20,183 nt of DNA, taken from positions 1 to 20,183 of the IMG/VR virus record IMGVR_UViG_3300010885_039200; one strand, 5' to 3'. This document shows positions 9,001-16,774 of this stretch, in pieces. Under the pieces are notes generated by a model. It had not been told where the DNA came from, made no database searches, and worked only from the letters and a program-made list of their open reading frames with translations. The DNA comes from a virus. Made by a program: the position numbers and the translations under genes. Every line of letters starts with the position of its first letter. Positions within the stretch are counted from its first letter, which is position 1.

Positions 9001-9649
9001 AAGGATCAGCTACTTGAGTTACAACCCATAATGTATCTTTTAATTGGTATTGTAATGGAAGTGGTTCATATAAATTAATTAAAACTTCATATTGAGGATT
9101 AGTAGTGTCTAATAATATGTTATTAGCTATAATTAAATTATTACTTCCAAAATTTAAGTAAAAATCTTGAAAATATACTAGATCTGAGTTAAGTTTAATT
9201 CTAAAATCGTTAATTAATACTTCTAATTCAGAGTTTGATATAGTATTAGATGCTAATTTAACTTCAGTTCTATCTGATGATATATCTTTAATATAATATG
9301 GTCTAGTATTGACTGAAGAGTTTATTTCATTATTTAAGAAATTATAAATAACATTATACTCACCGTTTGTAAATCCTCTAGATCTTAAATTTTCTTCAGG
9401 ATTAATATCAATATTATATATTACTTGTGTACCTTGAGGAGATGTATCATTAATTATACTATAGTCTGTAAAGATTTGATCAGTTACTTGAAATAATTGA
9501 TTTGATGAGGCTATAGTGTACTCAATATAATTTAATGAAGGATTAAATTGAGATGATATAATATTTGAAGGGATTAAATTAGTATCCTGAGGAAGATAAT
9601 TTTGAATCTCTAATGTATTTGGGTCAATATTATTTATTGTAACTGCCAT
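6092..9649 (-). CDS. Large baseplate/tail structural protein with LamG-like domain
   Basis: At 1185 aa this is the largest product in the window. The N-terminal third is predicted beta-rich and is followed by a Ser-rich helical stretch (about 310-345, SSSLSSSVSESVSILQYKID) that may be coiled. The segment near 440-500 (FVDMVGQYYDNIWVYYKDV, then NRLDFGISKDLVAEAL) and the one near 546-583 (LPYLLKTKGTIPGLRALINC, then FGVPDTILRISEFGG) resemble conserved blocks of large phage structural proteins. Residues about 615-820 look like a LamG/concanavalin-type jelly roll (VQFRFKTSNFDTG, WWSIMINKFQDTYTLYAGN, FTGSFQEIRYWV), which could bind glycans. A further conserved block (FKMIQDFVPARTSLSSGIVI) lies near 1003-1025. 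In size and place it could correspond to a wedge protein such as T4 gp7 or gp10, but I cannot show homology. Confidence 0.75.
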   Translation of the reverse strand: MAVTINNIDPNTLEIQNYLPQDTNLIPSNIISSQFNPSLNYIEYTIASSNQLFQVTDQIFTDYSIINDTSPQGTQVIYNIDINPEENLRSRGFTNGEYNVIYNFLNNEINSSVNTRPYYIKDISSDRTEVKLASNTISNSELEVLINDFRIKLNSDLVYFQDFYLNFGSNNLIIANNILLDTTNPQYEVLINLYEPLPLQYQLKDTLWVVTQVADPLAFNIQFQPEVIIPQIINPTIKGPNFNLPIKDRVNNSSNYINYEELLNTGLASSQQQILSYLNDKSINIGVDYTDFSNFAHFSSTETRLNNFYYKIQQIEQYSSSIALISSSLSSSVSESVSILQYKIDNLIKNFDGYEYYMYYESSSYTWPKSNNTLPYTLYSSTSTQVLNWLGSSDVTSAYYGGRLLSASIYDGDNQDYLTNTIPDYLKDDPQNQPYKLFVDMVGQYYDNIWVYYKDVSNRYNGDNRLDFGISKDLVAEALKSFGVKIYQNNFSTNDLYNAFTGFNSGSTGRNLYPTGSELITNYITSSYAASIIPLDDINKEVYKRLYHNLPYLLKTKGTIPGLRALINCFGVPDTILRISEFGGRDKDTSTYDYFDQQFNYAAIASASTNITTPWIPNSAWSSSINFNKASSVQFRFKTSNFDTGSNYQLWGLSTATTQFEPSSSLVLKYSGSGLTTGSYSGSVVNPYYQHAYLTFYPKTNDLTNTASIYLPFFDHGWWSIMINKFQDTYTLYAGNKLYYDGYDGNQIGYLASSSITLANTFWTASQASIFLSSSVNIGGTTYNRFTGSFQEIRYWVKTGSVDSFKDYVMNPQSIDYSGEVLYDDYLFFRLPLGGDLYTGSASVHPRATGSWATTSSFAAPVNAALTNITFTPNVESRFLNSPIIGLRGRVTDKIQIVSSSLPTGSVISPYISIEQNYPASGSESPDINLLEIAFSPQNEINDDIIDSLGYFNIGEYIGDPRQVSSSATSYPDLNALSINFFQKYFDTYDLTDYIRLIKYFDNSLFKMIQDFVPARTSLSSGIVIKQHILERNKYPQPQIEWEELDYSGSIDTAFISGSTGGTFNQYNTTTFSQNWIQTYDGPTGVSYISHSSQDEFYNGELPGTEFIVTNGELNPNNEFKFPSTTQNLYTPTLYLSNITPLEDFLNINTSPNQGEIYLWFDTGSITSPTGPGVPTGGGGNQNIY

Positions 9650-9650
9650 A

Positions 9651-9992
9651 TTATATCATTGATGATGAAATTTGTAATTGTAACACTTGTTGATTAGCTA
9701 ATAATAATTCTTGTCTTAGTAAAGTTATTTCATCTAATAATAATTGGATATCTTCATTTACATTTGAGGCATTAATATATTCTCCACTAGTTTTAACTAA
9801 ATACTCATGTGAATTAGTATTACCATTTGAAGGAATATCATAAAATATAGTGTTATAATAACTAAAAAATTCCTCTACACTAATTGTATTTTGTAGAGGT
9901 GGTGGAGGAGCCATTTGTGAAAAAGACGTGTCAATAGTCTTTTTATAAGCTTCTCTATCATAAACACTTTTATTTAAATTATAGTTAGCCAT
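9651..9992 (-). CDS. Small conserved virion protein with C-terminal coiled coil
   Basis: This 113-aa protein has an N-terminal charged segment (MANYNLNKSVYDREAYKKTI), a short proline run (PPPPLQ, 29-34) and an aromatic region (VEEFFSYYNTIFYDIP). It ends in a leucine-rich helix (about 81-110, DIQLLLDEITLLRQELLLAN) that should form a coiled coil. The pattern matches a small protein I associate with the baseplate region of aquatic T4-type phages, without a known role. Its first 8 bases overlap the end of the DNRLRE-like gene, and its stop lies one base before the 1185-aa gene, so all three are likely co-translated. It may be a bridging subunit or an assembly chaperone for the large neighbour. 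Confidence 0.7.
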   Translation of the reverse strand: MANYNLNKSVYDREAYKKTIDTSFSQMAPPPPLQNTISVEEFFSYYNTIFYDIPSNGNTNSHEYLVKTSGEYINASNVNEDIQLLLDEITLLRQELLLANQQVLQLQISSSMI

Positions 9993-11073
9993 TTATTACT
10001 TTAAAATAGTAGTTGTCATCAAATACTAAAGTATTACCATTAATAATAGTTTTAATTAATACACTATAATATCTTTCAGGTTCTAATCCATTCATATATA
10101 ATGTAAAATAACTCCCGCTAGCATCCACGCTTAATTGAGTAAATTGATCATCAAAATCAACAACATACTCATTAGTATCTAAGTCTTTAATAGCATAATA
10201 TGAAGATGTGGGTAAATAGTAATTTTGAGTAAAATAAGAAGCAGTAGCAAATGTCCTAGCTGGGTACTCAGGTCTACTGTTTACTCTAAATTCATTTATA
10301 CTATTAGGATAAAAAGTTCCAGGATTATTATCTACAGATATTGTAGCAGGTAGTATATTTAATTCTGTTAATGAACCAGTACTAAATGAATAGTCTCTCC
10401 ATTTTATCTCTAATTGAGGAGGATATATAGTATGAGTATCTCTTGAAAAATAATTTATATTAATATTATATAAAAGATTATCTATAAATTCAACAGCTTG
10501 TTTAATAATAAATCCATTATTAGCTATAGAACCTGAGTACCAACTTCTAACTATAGGTGTAACATTTATGTTTATATCTTTATCATCATAGTATGAAAAT
10601 GACTGCGTATAAGATGAAGTATACCAATTACCTCCACCACTCACGGAACCATATGATCCTGTCACTCCTGTGGGAAATCCCGTTGTTCTCCAATTACCAC
10701 TACCAGAAGATAATCTACTATACCAACTTACTCCATTAGTGTATTCTGGGTTGTAAGAGTATTTTCCTGTGCCCATATTCCAAGAACCAGTTACAGCATA
10801 TACTTCTAAAGTAGTATTTGAATTTAAACCGTTAACCTCAGCTATAAATCCTTTTAAAGAAGCACTCCATATAGAACCACTAACTTTATTAGTGATAACA
10901 TCTGATATTTCAGTAGATGAAAATTGTATTAAAGTTCTAGTAGCTTGGGTATTACCACTATCTTGAGAATCTTCAATACTTACAGATAATATCTCATCTA
11001 ATCCTGTATTTTTATTAGGATATTTAGAGTATATTGTAGCGTCTTGTGAAGGGAATAATTTGTATATAGCCAT
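9985..11073 (-). CDS. DNRLRE-like structural protein, baseplate/tail
   Basis: The first part of this 362-aa protein, YKLFPSQDATIYSKYPNKNT (4-23), followed by strands such as TRTLIQFSS, SASLKGFIAE and TLEVYAVTGSW, fits the DNRLRE-type beta domain found in surface and structural proteins. The pattern runs to about residue 215, where PPQLEIKWRDYSF closes the domain. A second part (about 235-362) includes NEFRVNSRPEYPARTF and ends in Ig-like strands (RYYSVLIKTIINGNTLVFDD). No enzyme motif or membrane helix is visible. The gap to gp6 (19 bases) carries an exact ATATTTATAA copy 3 bases before the start codon. Placement directly after gp6 supports a baseplate-attached role. DNRLRE domains in other proteins often act in adhesion, so surface contact is possible. 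Confidence 0.72.
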   Translation of the reverse strand: MAIYKLFPSQDATIYSKYPNKNTGLDEILSVSIEDSQDSGNTQATRTLIQFSSTEISDVITNKVSGSIWSASLKGFIAEVNGLNSNTTLEVYAVTGSWNMGTGKYSYNPEYTNGVSWYSRLSSGSGNWRTTGFPTGVTGSYGSVSGGGNWYTSSYTQSFSYYDDKDININVTPIVRSWYSGSIANNGFIIKQAVEFIDNLLYNININYFSRDTHTIYPPQLEIKWRDYSFSTGSLTELNILPATISVDNNPGTFYPNSINEFRVNSRPEYPARTFATASYFTQNYYLPTSSYYAIKDLDTNEYVVDFDDQFTQLSVDASGSYFTLYMNGLEPERYYSVLIKTIINGNTLVFDDNYYFKVING

Positions 11074-11076
11074 TTG

Positions 11077-11086
11077 TTATAAATAT
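11077..11086 (-). repeat. Intergenic motif ATATTTATAA, copy 3
   Basis: This exact copy lies in the 19-base gap after gp6, 3 bases before the start codon of the DNRLRE-like protein. No Shine-Dalgarno sequence is present there. Confidence 0.55.
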
Positions 11087-11092
11087 AAAATA

Positions 11093-12967
11093 TTAAAAAG
11101 ATACAACACGACCTTTAATATCAGTATCAGGGTATTTTACTTCAAATATCATTGGATCTATTGATGGATAAATAGTGTTATTTTGAGTAGCTCCTGGTAT
11201 GTCGTAAGCATATGGTGAATAGCCTAAATTTGCTCCGGCTTTATTTACAACACTTATATTTTTAACTGTTTGTACACCTGTTATTTTATCTAAGATAATA
11301 TATAAATCTTTTAGAATAATAGGTTCATTTATTTGCCACTTATTAATAATAAAGTAATCTTTTAAAGCTTGTATACAATTAAATATAATTTCATTATTAT
11401 TATACTCAGGTAATATAATTACATCAAACTCTACACCTATATTAATTATAAATGCGTCTTTAATTTTAATAGAATCATTTACTACTCTATATTGAGACAA
11501 ATATGTTGATAAATTCTGTTTTAAAGCTGGTGATGCTATTTTTAATTTTTTATTATTATCAAAAGCTAATACATATAAATTTAAGACTGATGGTGTTTCA
11601 CCAGGCATTATATTTTGTATTTTTTCTGATTCTATATATGCTTTAGCTATAGTACCATACTCTGATGGTAAACTTAAAGCTCTAATTAGATAGTCATCTT
11701 GGGTTACACTTCTTAATTGAGTAGAAAAAGTTGCTAAAGAATTTAATCTAATTTCATCAAGTGTATCTCCATCTTGTCCTCCTGAGGCTCCTATTGGGTT
11801 ATTAACAGCTATTGAGTTGAATATAGTTTGTGATAATACACTATCTAAATTATTAGTTTGAAACTTAATATTCCCTTTATTAGATATACTAGATATTACA
11901 TTAGCAGGTATATTAGATGTTACTCCTCCTCCAGTTAAATATCTTACTGTTAAAGTAGTATTACTAGGAGATATACCATAAGTATCAGTATATAAGAAGT
12001 TCGAAGGAGAAAAAGCTGTGGTTAATAATGATCTTTTATAAGGTAAACCTAAACCTATATTATCGGTGTTAGGTATAATTTCTTCTTCATTATTTGAAGT
12101 ATTAGTACCAGCACCAAACTGTATTTGAAGGGTTGTGGGAGTAGTAAATCTTGATACAAATCTTCTAGGTTCTTTTTTTAATTGAAGTAAATATGGTGTA
12201 TCACCAGCATCTCCTGAGGTATTTGGGTTATTTGGGTTACTATTTTTAATAGTATCAAAAATCATTTCTTGAGCCAAATATGGTACTTCATACCAAGTAT
12301 TACCATCACTATCAGTTATATCTAATATTTGAACTATACTTGAGTCTTCTATCTCAACTGTTGGGTATTGAGTTGGGGAACCAAATGAAAAGGTTTTGGT
12401 TTTAATATTAGCAGATATAGCTTGACGAGATTTTTTAAGTAAGTAAAAAGTAGGAGTATTACTAATATTATCAAGACTATATATAGTTACTGTTGTTGGG
12501 TCATTAGAACTTGAAAACGCAAAATCAATAGCATCTTGAACTAAAAAATTAGAAGTACCTATTAAATTAGATTGAACTGTTGTATTTTCAGCTATATATA
12601 AAGCATAATTATAATCTGGGGTGTATGTGCTTCCAGATAATAATGATGGAACTTGTTGATAAAAATCTATTGAAGTGGTCGCTGTTCCTGTTACTTTAGG
12701 TCTATAACCAAGCATATACGCTAAAGTATATAAATTATCTTGTTGTCGAGCATATTGAATAAAGTTTTCTTGAATTTGATTATCAAGATAAAAAGACATC
12801 ACATCACCAACATAAGCTGACATCTCCATGAATAGCATTCCAGGGGATGTTTGAGTAAAATCATTATATGTTGAAGGAAAGTATGTTTTAGAGTATTCTA
12901 TAAGAGCTGTTCTTAACTCATTAAAATCTTTATTTACATATTTTATGTCTCTATTTTCAGCAGCCAT
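11093..12967 (-). CDS. 6: Baseplate wedge protein, gp6-like (baseplate J family)
   Basis: This 624-aa protein is one of the firmest calls. Its N-terminal region has the conserved pattern of T4-type gp6 proteins: DFNELRTALIEYSKTYFPST (14-33), TSPGMLFMEMSAYVGDVMSF (40-59) and QQDNLYTLAYMLGYRPK (75-91). A baseplate-J-type core follows around 385-440 (GGQDGDTLDEIRLNSL, then LRSVTQDDYLIRAL). Known gp6 proteins form dimers that join the wedges into the ring around the baseplate hub. The C-terminal part (about 510-600) resembles the gp6 domain involved in ring closure. The length is close to T4 gp6 (660 aa). The gene starts in a TAATG overlap with gp25, matching the T4-like pairing of gp25 and gp6. 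No truncation or frameshift is seen. Confidence 0.92.
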   Translation of the reverse strand: MAAENRDIKYVNKDFNELRTALIEYSKTYFPSTYNDFTQTSPGMLFMEMSAYVGDVMSFYLDNQIQENFIQYARQQDNLYTLAYMLGYRPKVTGTATTSIDFYQQVPSLLSGSTYTPDYNYALYIAENTTVQSNLIGTSNFLVQDAIDFAFSSSNDPTTVTIYSLDNISNTPTFYLLKKSRQAISANIKTKTFSFGSPTQYPTVEIEDSSIVQILDITDSDGNTWYEVPYLAQEMIFDTIKNSNPNNPNTSGDAGDTPYLLQLKKEPRRFVSRFTTPTTLQIQFGAGTNTSNNEEEIIPNTDNIGLGLPYKRSLLTTAFSPSNFLYTDTYGISPSNTTLTVRYLTGGGVTSNIPANVISSISNKGNIKFQTNNLDSVLSQTIFNSIAVNNPIGASGGQDGDTLDEIRLNSLATFSTQLRSVTQDDYLIRALSLPSEYGTIAKAYIESEKIQNIMPGETPSVLNLYVLAFDNNKKLKIASPALKQNLSTYLSQYRVVNDSIKIKDAFIINIGVEFDVIILPEYNNNEIIFNCIQALKDYFIINKWQINEPIILKDLYIILDKITGVQTVKNISVVNKAGANLGYSPYAYDIPGATQNNTIYPSIDPMIFEVKYPDTDIKGRVVSF

Positions 12968-13368
12968 TATAATTGTATTTGAATAGTTTCAGTAGCGTTA
13001 TTTAAAATTGAATATGTTAAAATTAAATGTATAGAATTTTCCTCATATATAGGAGAAAGAGATAATTTATCAATCCTAACCGTTGGAAAATATTTTTTCA
13101 TATCATTAGTTAATTTCATTTCTAAAGCACTTAATAAATCAGGAGTTATTTGTCCAAATAATTGTGCTCTTAAATTAGCCCCAAATGTTGGGTTTAATAC
13201 TCTTTCACCAGTATTAGTTAAAATATAATTAATTATATTTGATTTAATTTGATCAACTGTAGTGTAAGTTGATGTAAATACTGATGGGCTATTAAAAGGA
13301 ACCGATACCCCTACAGCTACTCGCTGATTTATATTTAAGGGATTTTGATTGGGTATTCTTATAGCCAT
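12967..13368 (-). CDS. 25: Baseplate wedge protein, gp25-like
   Basis: This 133-aa protein fits the GPW/gp25 family in length and pattern. The hallmark block is TVDQIKSNIINYILTNTGER (37-56) followed by NPTFGANLRAQLFG (59-72), which matches the family's Ile-rich helix, the GER turn and the FG...LF motif. The C-terminal half (about 100-133) forms strands (KLSLSPIYEENSIHLILTYS). In T4 and in related contractile systems gp25 sits at the inner baseplate, binds gp6 and helps start sheath assembly. The family is often labelled lysozyme-like, but I see no lysozyme active site here. It is joined to its neighbours by TAATG overlaps at both ends, so its production is likely coupled to gp6. Confidence 0.92.
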   Translation of the reverse strand: MAIRIPNQNPLNINQRVAVGVSVPFNSPSVFTSTYTTVDQIKSNIINYILTNTGERVLNPTFGANLRAQLFGQITPDLLSALEMKLTNDMKKYFPTVRIDKLSLSPIYEENSIHLILTYSILNNATETIQIQL

Positions 13369-13730
13369 TATTTAGCGTTCATTATTCCCATTATTTGGTC
13401 TAGACTTACTTCACCTCCAGGTAGGCTTGATCCTTCACCAGCTGTATTAACAGGTGGTGGAGTATAAGTAGGTTGAGCATGTGATGAATTAGCAGTAATA
13501 GTGGCATCAAATTCACCTCCAATCATACCTCTTAGATTACGTCTAAGATCATGGTTTACAGTAGTTCCAGATGTTTGGAATACTACTGGTTGGGATGAAG
13601 CAGGAGTGTATGCTTCTGATACTATTGTTTTAGGTGATTTAACAGCTTCAAGGAGAATATCTTTAATTTCTTCTTGAATTGCTTCACGTACTGCTTCTTT
13701 AATTAATTTTTTTAAACTATCGATTTTCAT
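13368..13730 (-). CDS. Small phage protein with amphipathic N-terminal tag
   Basis: This 120-aa protein has no recognised function. Residues 1-31 form a strongly charged amphipathic helix (MKIDSLKKLIKEAVREAIQE, then EIKDILLEAVK) resembling the N terminus of the 151-aa product at 477-932. The remainder is low-complexity and probably disordered: Ser/Thr/Pro/Gly-rich, with PTYTPPPVNTAGEGSSLPGG near 88-107 and a short helical end (LDQIMGIMNAK). The helix contains IKEA and LLEA, which resemble the [L/I]-x-E cleavage sites of T4 prohead protease gp21. That suggests, without proof, a processed or packaged virion protein. It lies between the 593-aa gene and gp25, overlaps gp25 by TAATG, and has an exact ATATTTATAA copy 4 bases before its start codon. 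Confidence 0.7.
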   Translation of the reverse strand: MKIDSLKKLIKEAVREAIQEEIKDILLEAVKSPKTIVSEAYTPASSQPVVFQTSGTTVNHDLRRNLRGMIGGEFDATITANSSHAQPTYTPPPVNTAGEGSSLPGGEVSLDQIMGIMNAK

Positions 13731-13734
13731 ATGA

Positions 13735-13744
13735 TTATAAATAT
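13735..13744 (-). repeat. Intergenic motif ATATTTATAA, copy 2
   Basis: This exact copy lies in the 18-base gap after the 593-aa gene, 4 bases before the start codon of the 120-aa tagged protein. No Shine-Dalgarno sequence is present there. Confidence 0.55.
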
Positions 13745-13748
13745 TTGA

Positions 13749-15530
13749 TTATTCAGCTGTTATATTAGGGTTTGAATCTATTATGAATTTTAATTGAGAT
13801 ATTAATACTGCTGGGTCCGAGGCAAATGATGAATCAGTTTTTAATACATCTACTCCTTGTACATTAGTAGCCACAGCATATCGTTTAATATATTGACTTT
13901 CGTTTGTTTGATCTATCTTAACTGTTAAAGTAAATCCTTTATAAATATTAGTATTATCATTTTGTGTAGCTACAACTGTAGGATTTGCTAAGGCATTTAT
14001 CTCATCATTTATTTGTTCAAAATTCATATTATTATCTTGAGCACAATATTGTAATATTATATCTAAACTATTTAATAAATTTAATATTGTTCCTAAAATT
14101 ACACCAAAAGAAGCTAAAGATAAAGTTAAAACACTAACTGCTATTTGAGCTTTTTCTAAAGCTTTAGCTAATTTACCTGCTGCAACTACAGCTCCTCCTG
14201 GGGCTCCGGGTGGGGAAGGAATTAGTCCTATAGCGTTAATACCTACTTGTATAGCTGAGATTACTATTGTTGTACCAGTTAATATTGATGTTAGTAATTT
14301 GACAGTACTATATATATTATTAATTTGTCTTACTAATTTATTTCTTTTATCTATTAAGTTAGTAATAAATGCAGCTGATGGACATTTAATTAAACTTTTG
14401 ATTTGATCAATAGGAAGTTTTGATACAATAGCTTGAACTGCAGCCGCCCCAAAAGGTATAAGTAGACTTATAACAAATGGTATTAATAATCGTTTTATGT
14501 CCTCTTTTTTTAGATTAATACTATTAACTAACTTATCTTGAGGTGGAGTTTCACTATCTATCTGTTCTTTTAATGTTTTATTTTCCTCAGCTTTTATTTC
14601 TTGTTCAACTTTTTTAGACTCAGTATATGATATATCTGGTGGAATAGTTAATGTTATTCTTGGGATCTCAATAGTACTGGCTTTTGTCTCAGGCACATAA
14701 GAAGTTTGTTGAGGGTTAGATATAGTTTTTAATTCTCTTTCATCTTTTGAAAAAGTAATAGATAATTCTTTAGGATTAACATCTGTAGTTGGTACTGTAT
14801 ACTCCCATGTTCCGTCTTCTTTAGTTGTTATTGTTTCATTTATAGGAGTTGTTTTTTCAGGTAATTGAGGAGGATTACTCACTACATTACTAATATCAGG
14901 AGTTGTTACATTTGAAACTAAACTAGCAATATCTGAAGTAGTAGGTTTAGCTGGAGATGATATAATGTTAACAGTAGCACCTGGTAATGGGTTACCAGTT
15001 TCATCTAAAACTTTACCCGAGATTATTGTTTTAGGTGCCTCAGTGTTTGTTATATCTTCCTCTAATTGTATTTCATCCCCACCTGAGAACTCTGTTATTT
15101 GTTTATATTGGTTTTCTCTTAGATTAAGATAATAATTATAAGCTTTCTTTTTAGCTGTACTTACATTTGTACTTTTAAATTCAGTATCACCTACTTTATA
15201 AACATAATATACTTCATCAAGAACAGTTAATCTAATAGGATCTGTTGTTGTTGGATCTTTAGGAAGTATAGGTGTAGGAGTTTGTGTAGGGGGTGGGAGA
15301 GTTATAGTTAAAGATTTAAATTTATCTTTAGTAAATGTTAGAGTTATTAATGAATTATCTACATCTTTTATAAATGGGGTAGTAGTAGAGGTGAATATGA
15401 ATTGACCTGAGTTGGAGCTTGTAGTACTATTTTCATTATTTTGATATTTAATAATGACAGTTACTCCTTCAATAATGTCTCCATAATTATCAACAATTAC
15501 ACCTCTTATTTCATATTTTATCTCATCCAT
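13749..15530 (-). CDS. Virion-associated protein with two carboxypeptidase-regulatory-like domains and C-terminal hydrophobic helices
   Basis: This 593-aa protein has an unusual build. Residues about 4-80 form a carboxypeptidase-regulatory-like beta domain (YEIRGVIVDNYGDIIEGVTV). A second copy at about 168-275 starts with TIISGKVLDETGNPLPGATV. Between them lies a short charged domain with YYVYKVGDTEFKS. A Glu/Lys-rich stretch (about 300-335) leads to three hydrophobic segments, at about 345-368 (LLIPFVISLLIPFGAAAVQA), 407-436 (LLTSILTGTTIVISAIQVGI) and 463-495 (VSVLTLSLASFGVILGTILN), which could cross a membrane. A small C-terminal domain follows. The beta domains usually serve in protein or sugar contacts at the cell surface. 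Position between the spike and gp25 implies a baseplate or tail role. The hydrophobic part may enter the host membrane on infection, but this is inference. Confidence 0.72.
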   Translation of the reverse strand: MDEIKYEIRGVIVDNYGDIIEGVTVIIKYQNNENSTTSSNSGQFIFTSTTTPFIKDVDNSLITLTFTKDKFKSLTITLPPPTQTPTPILPKDPTTTDPIRLTVLDEVYYVYKVGDTEFKSTNVSTAKKKAYNYYLNLRENQYKQITEFSGGDEIQLEEDITNTEAPKTIISGKVLDETGNPLPGATVNIISSPAKPTTSDIASLVSNVTTPDISNVVSNPPQLPEKTTPINETITTKEDGTWEYTVPTTDVNPKELSITFSKDERELKTISNPQQTSYVPETKASTIEIPRITLTIPPDISYTESKKVEQEIKAEENKTLKEQIDSETPPQDKLVNSINLKKEDIKRLLIPFVISLLIPFGAAAVQAIVSKLPIDQIKSLIKCPSAAFITNLIDKRNKLVRQINNIYSTVKLLTSILTGTTIVISAIQVGINAIGLIPSPPGAPGGAVVAAGKLAKALEKAQIAVSVLTLSLASFGVILGTILNLLNSLDIILQYCAQDNNMNFEQINDEINALANPTVVATQNDNTNIYKGFTLTVKIDQTNESQYIKRYAVATNVQGVDVLKTDSSFASDPAVLISQLKFIIDSNPNITAE

Positions 15531-16774
15531 TACGCTGTCTTAACTTTTTTAGAAAGTAAATTTTTTCCATTAACCTCATTTAATATTTGATTACTTAATG
15601 TAAAAGCATCAGCTGATATAGCTTTTATAGAAGGATCAATAGCTCCTGCGGCTGCTATACTTAAAGTACCTAAAAATATAGCTATATCTCCTAATAGTAA
15701 ATTTAATCTATCTCCTAATACTACAGACTGAATTTGAGTACCTTCTGCTCCTTGTGATGAACCTAAATATACTTTAGGGGCAGACAATGTTATTTGATTA
15801 CCTCCATCTATTCCTATAGTATCACCTGTACTTAAGTGAATTGATTGTTTAGCTCCTAATATTATAGAATCATCTTTAGCATTAAATACTAATCTACCTG
15901 AGTTTAGTACTATTTGGTTTTTATTATATTGTGATACAGACTCTGGTAAAGTAGATTTAGCAAATGAGTCTTGGATATCACTAGATGGGAATATAGGAAG
16001 TTGTTGAGTAGAAGTAAGGTATATAGATGAAGAGTCACTATTAATGTCTTCTAATATTGGAACCCAAGAATTATCATCTACATATTTTTGACCATTACGA
16101 AGTATAAATATAGGAGAACCATTAACTCCATTTTTAGACCAAGGATTAGGTATAGTTGAGTTATTAACAGTTGATCCTAATCTAATAGAATTACCAAATC
16201 TTCCTTCATATATTATATCTCCTTCATATGGTAATAAAGGGTGAATATCAATTACATTACTTTCATTAAATGTTTTTCCTAAATTTATCTCAGTAGATTG
16301 ATCTGTTACTCGTCGTACTGAGCCTAACTCAGTTTGTTGGTAGTCTTTTTGTTGAGTATCAGGAAGAACATCTGATGATGGAATAGCATTATGTATTTGA
16401 CTATTCCATACATTTATAGGTGGTAAATAATAAGCTGAGGTTGATGAGGCATCATCTGTAATATTACTATTTGATAAATACAATATTGGGACTAACTCAT
16501 TAATTAATGGGTAATGTTTTATATTAGGAAATGCTGGGAATGCAGGTATTAAATTAAGATTTTCTGAGAATATTGGATTTTTAGCAGGTTCAATAAATAT
16601 AGTACCTATACCATTCCATTCACCATATTGTTTAAATTTTGGGTGAGAGTCATCTAATATAATGTCTCTTACCCTACTAGAAAGTATAGTGTGAGTGGAT
16701 GTAGATGAATTTCTAGAGTATTTAGGAGCAGTATTATTAACAGCAGCTCCAAACCCATACCTTGTAGTAGCCAT
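15530..16774 (-). CDS. 5: Baseplate hub/spike protein, gp5-like, without lysozyme domain
   Basis: This 414-aa protein has the build of the T4-type central spike. Residues about 31-115 look like the gp5 OB-fold (SSRVRDIILDDSHPKFKQYG, then EWNGIGTIFIEP and HYPLINELVPILYL). Residues about 290-340 show short regular strands (GRLVFNAKDDSIILGAKQSI, then ITLSAPKVYLGS) typical of the triple-stranded beta-helix of gp5/VgrG spikes. In T4 a lysozyme domain lies between these parts (gp5 is 575 aa). Here that stretch (about 115-285) has no recognisable lysozyme motif, so murein digestion must come from elsewhere if it occurs. After the helix a hydrophobic segment (about 357-378, LLLGDIAIFLGTLSIAAAGA) and a basic tail follow, which is unusual. 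The gene is joined by TAATG to both neighbours. Confidence 0.83.
   Translation of the reverse strand: MATTRYGFGAAVNNTAPKYSRNSSTSTHTILSSRVRDIILDDSHPKFKQYGEWNGIGTIFIEPAKNPIFSENLNLIPAFPAFPNIKHYPLINELVPILYLSNSNITDDASSTSAYYLPPINVWNSQIHNAIPSSDVLPDTQQKDYQQTELGSVRRVTDQSTEINLGKTFNESNVIDIHPLLPYEGDIIYEGRFGNSIRLGSTVNNSTIPNPWSKNGVNGSPIFILRNGQKYVDDNSWVPILEDINSDSSSIYLTSTQQLPIFPSSDIQDSFAKSTLPESVSQYNKNQIVLNSGRLVFNAKDDSIILGAKQSIHLSTGDTIGIDGGNQITLSAPKVYLGSSQGAEGTQIQSVVLGDRLNLLLGDIAIFLGTLSIAAAGAIDPSIKAISADAFTLSNQILNEVNGKNLLSKKVKTA

Noticed and set aside
12967-13368. Lysozyme function for the gp25-like protein
   Set aside because: The family is often named that way, but no lysozyme catalytic motif is visible and the known role is structural.
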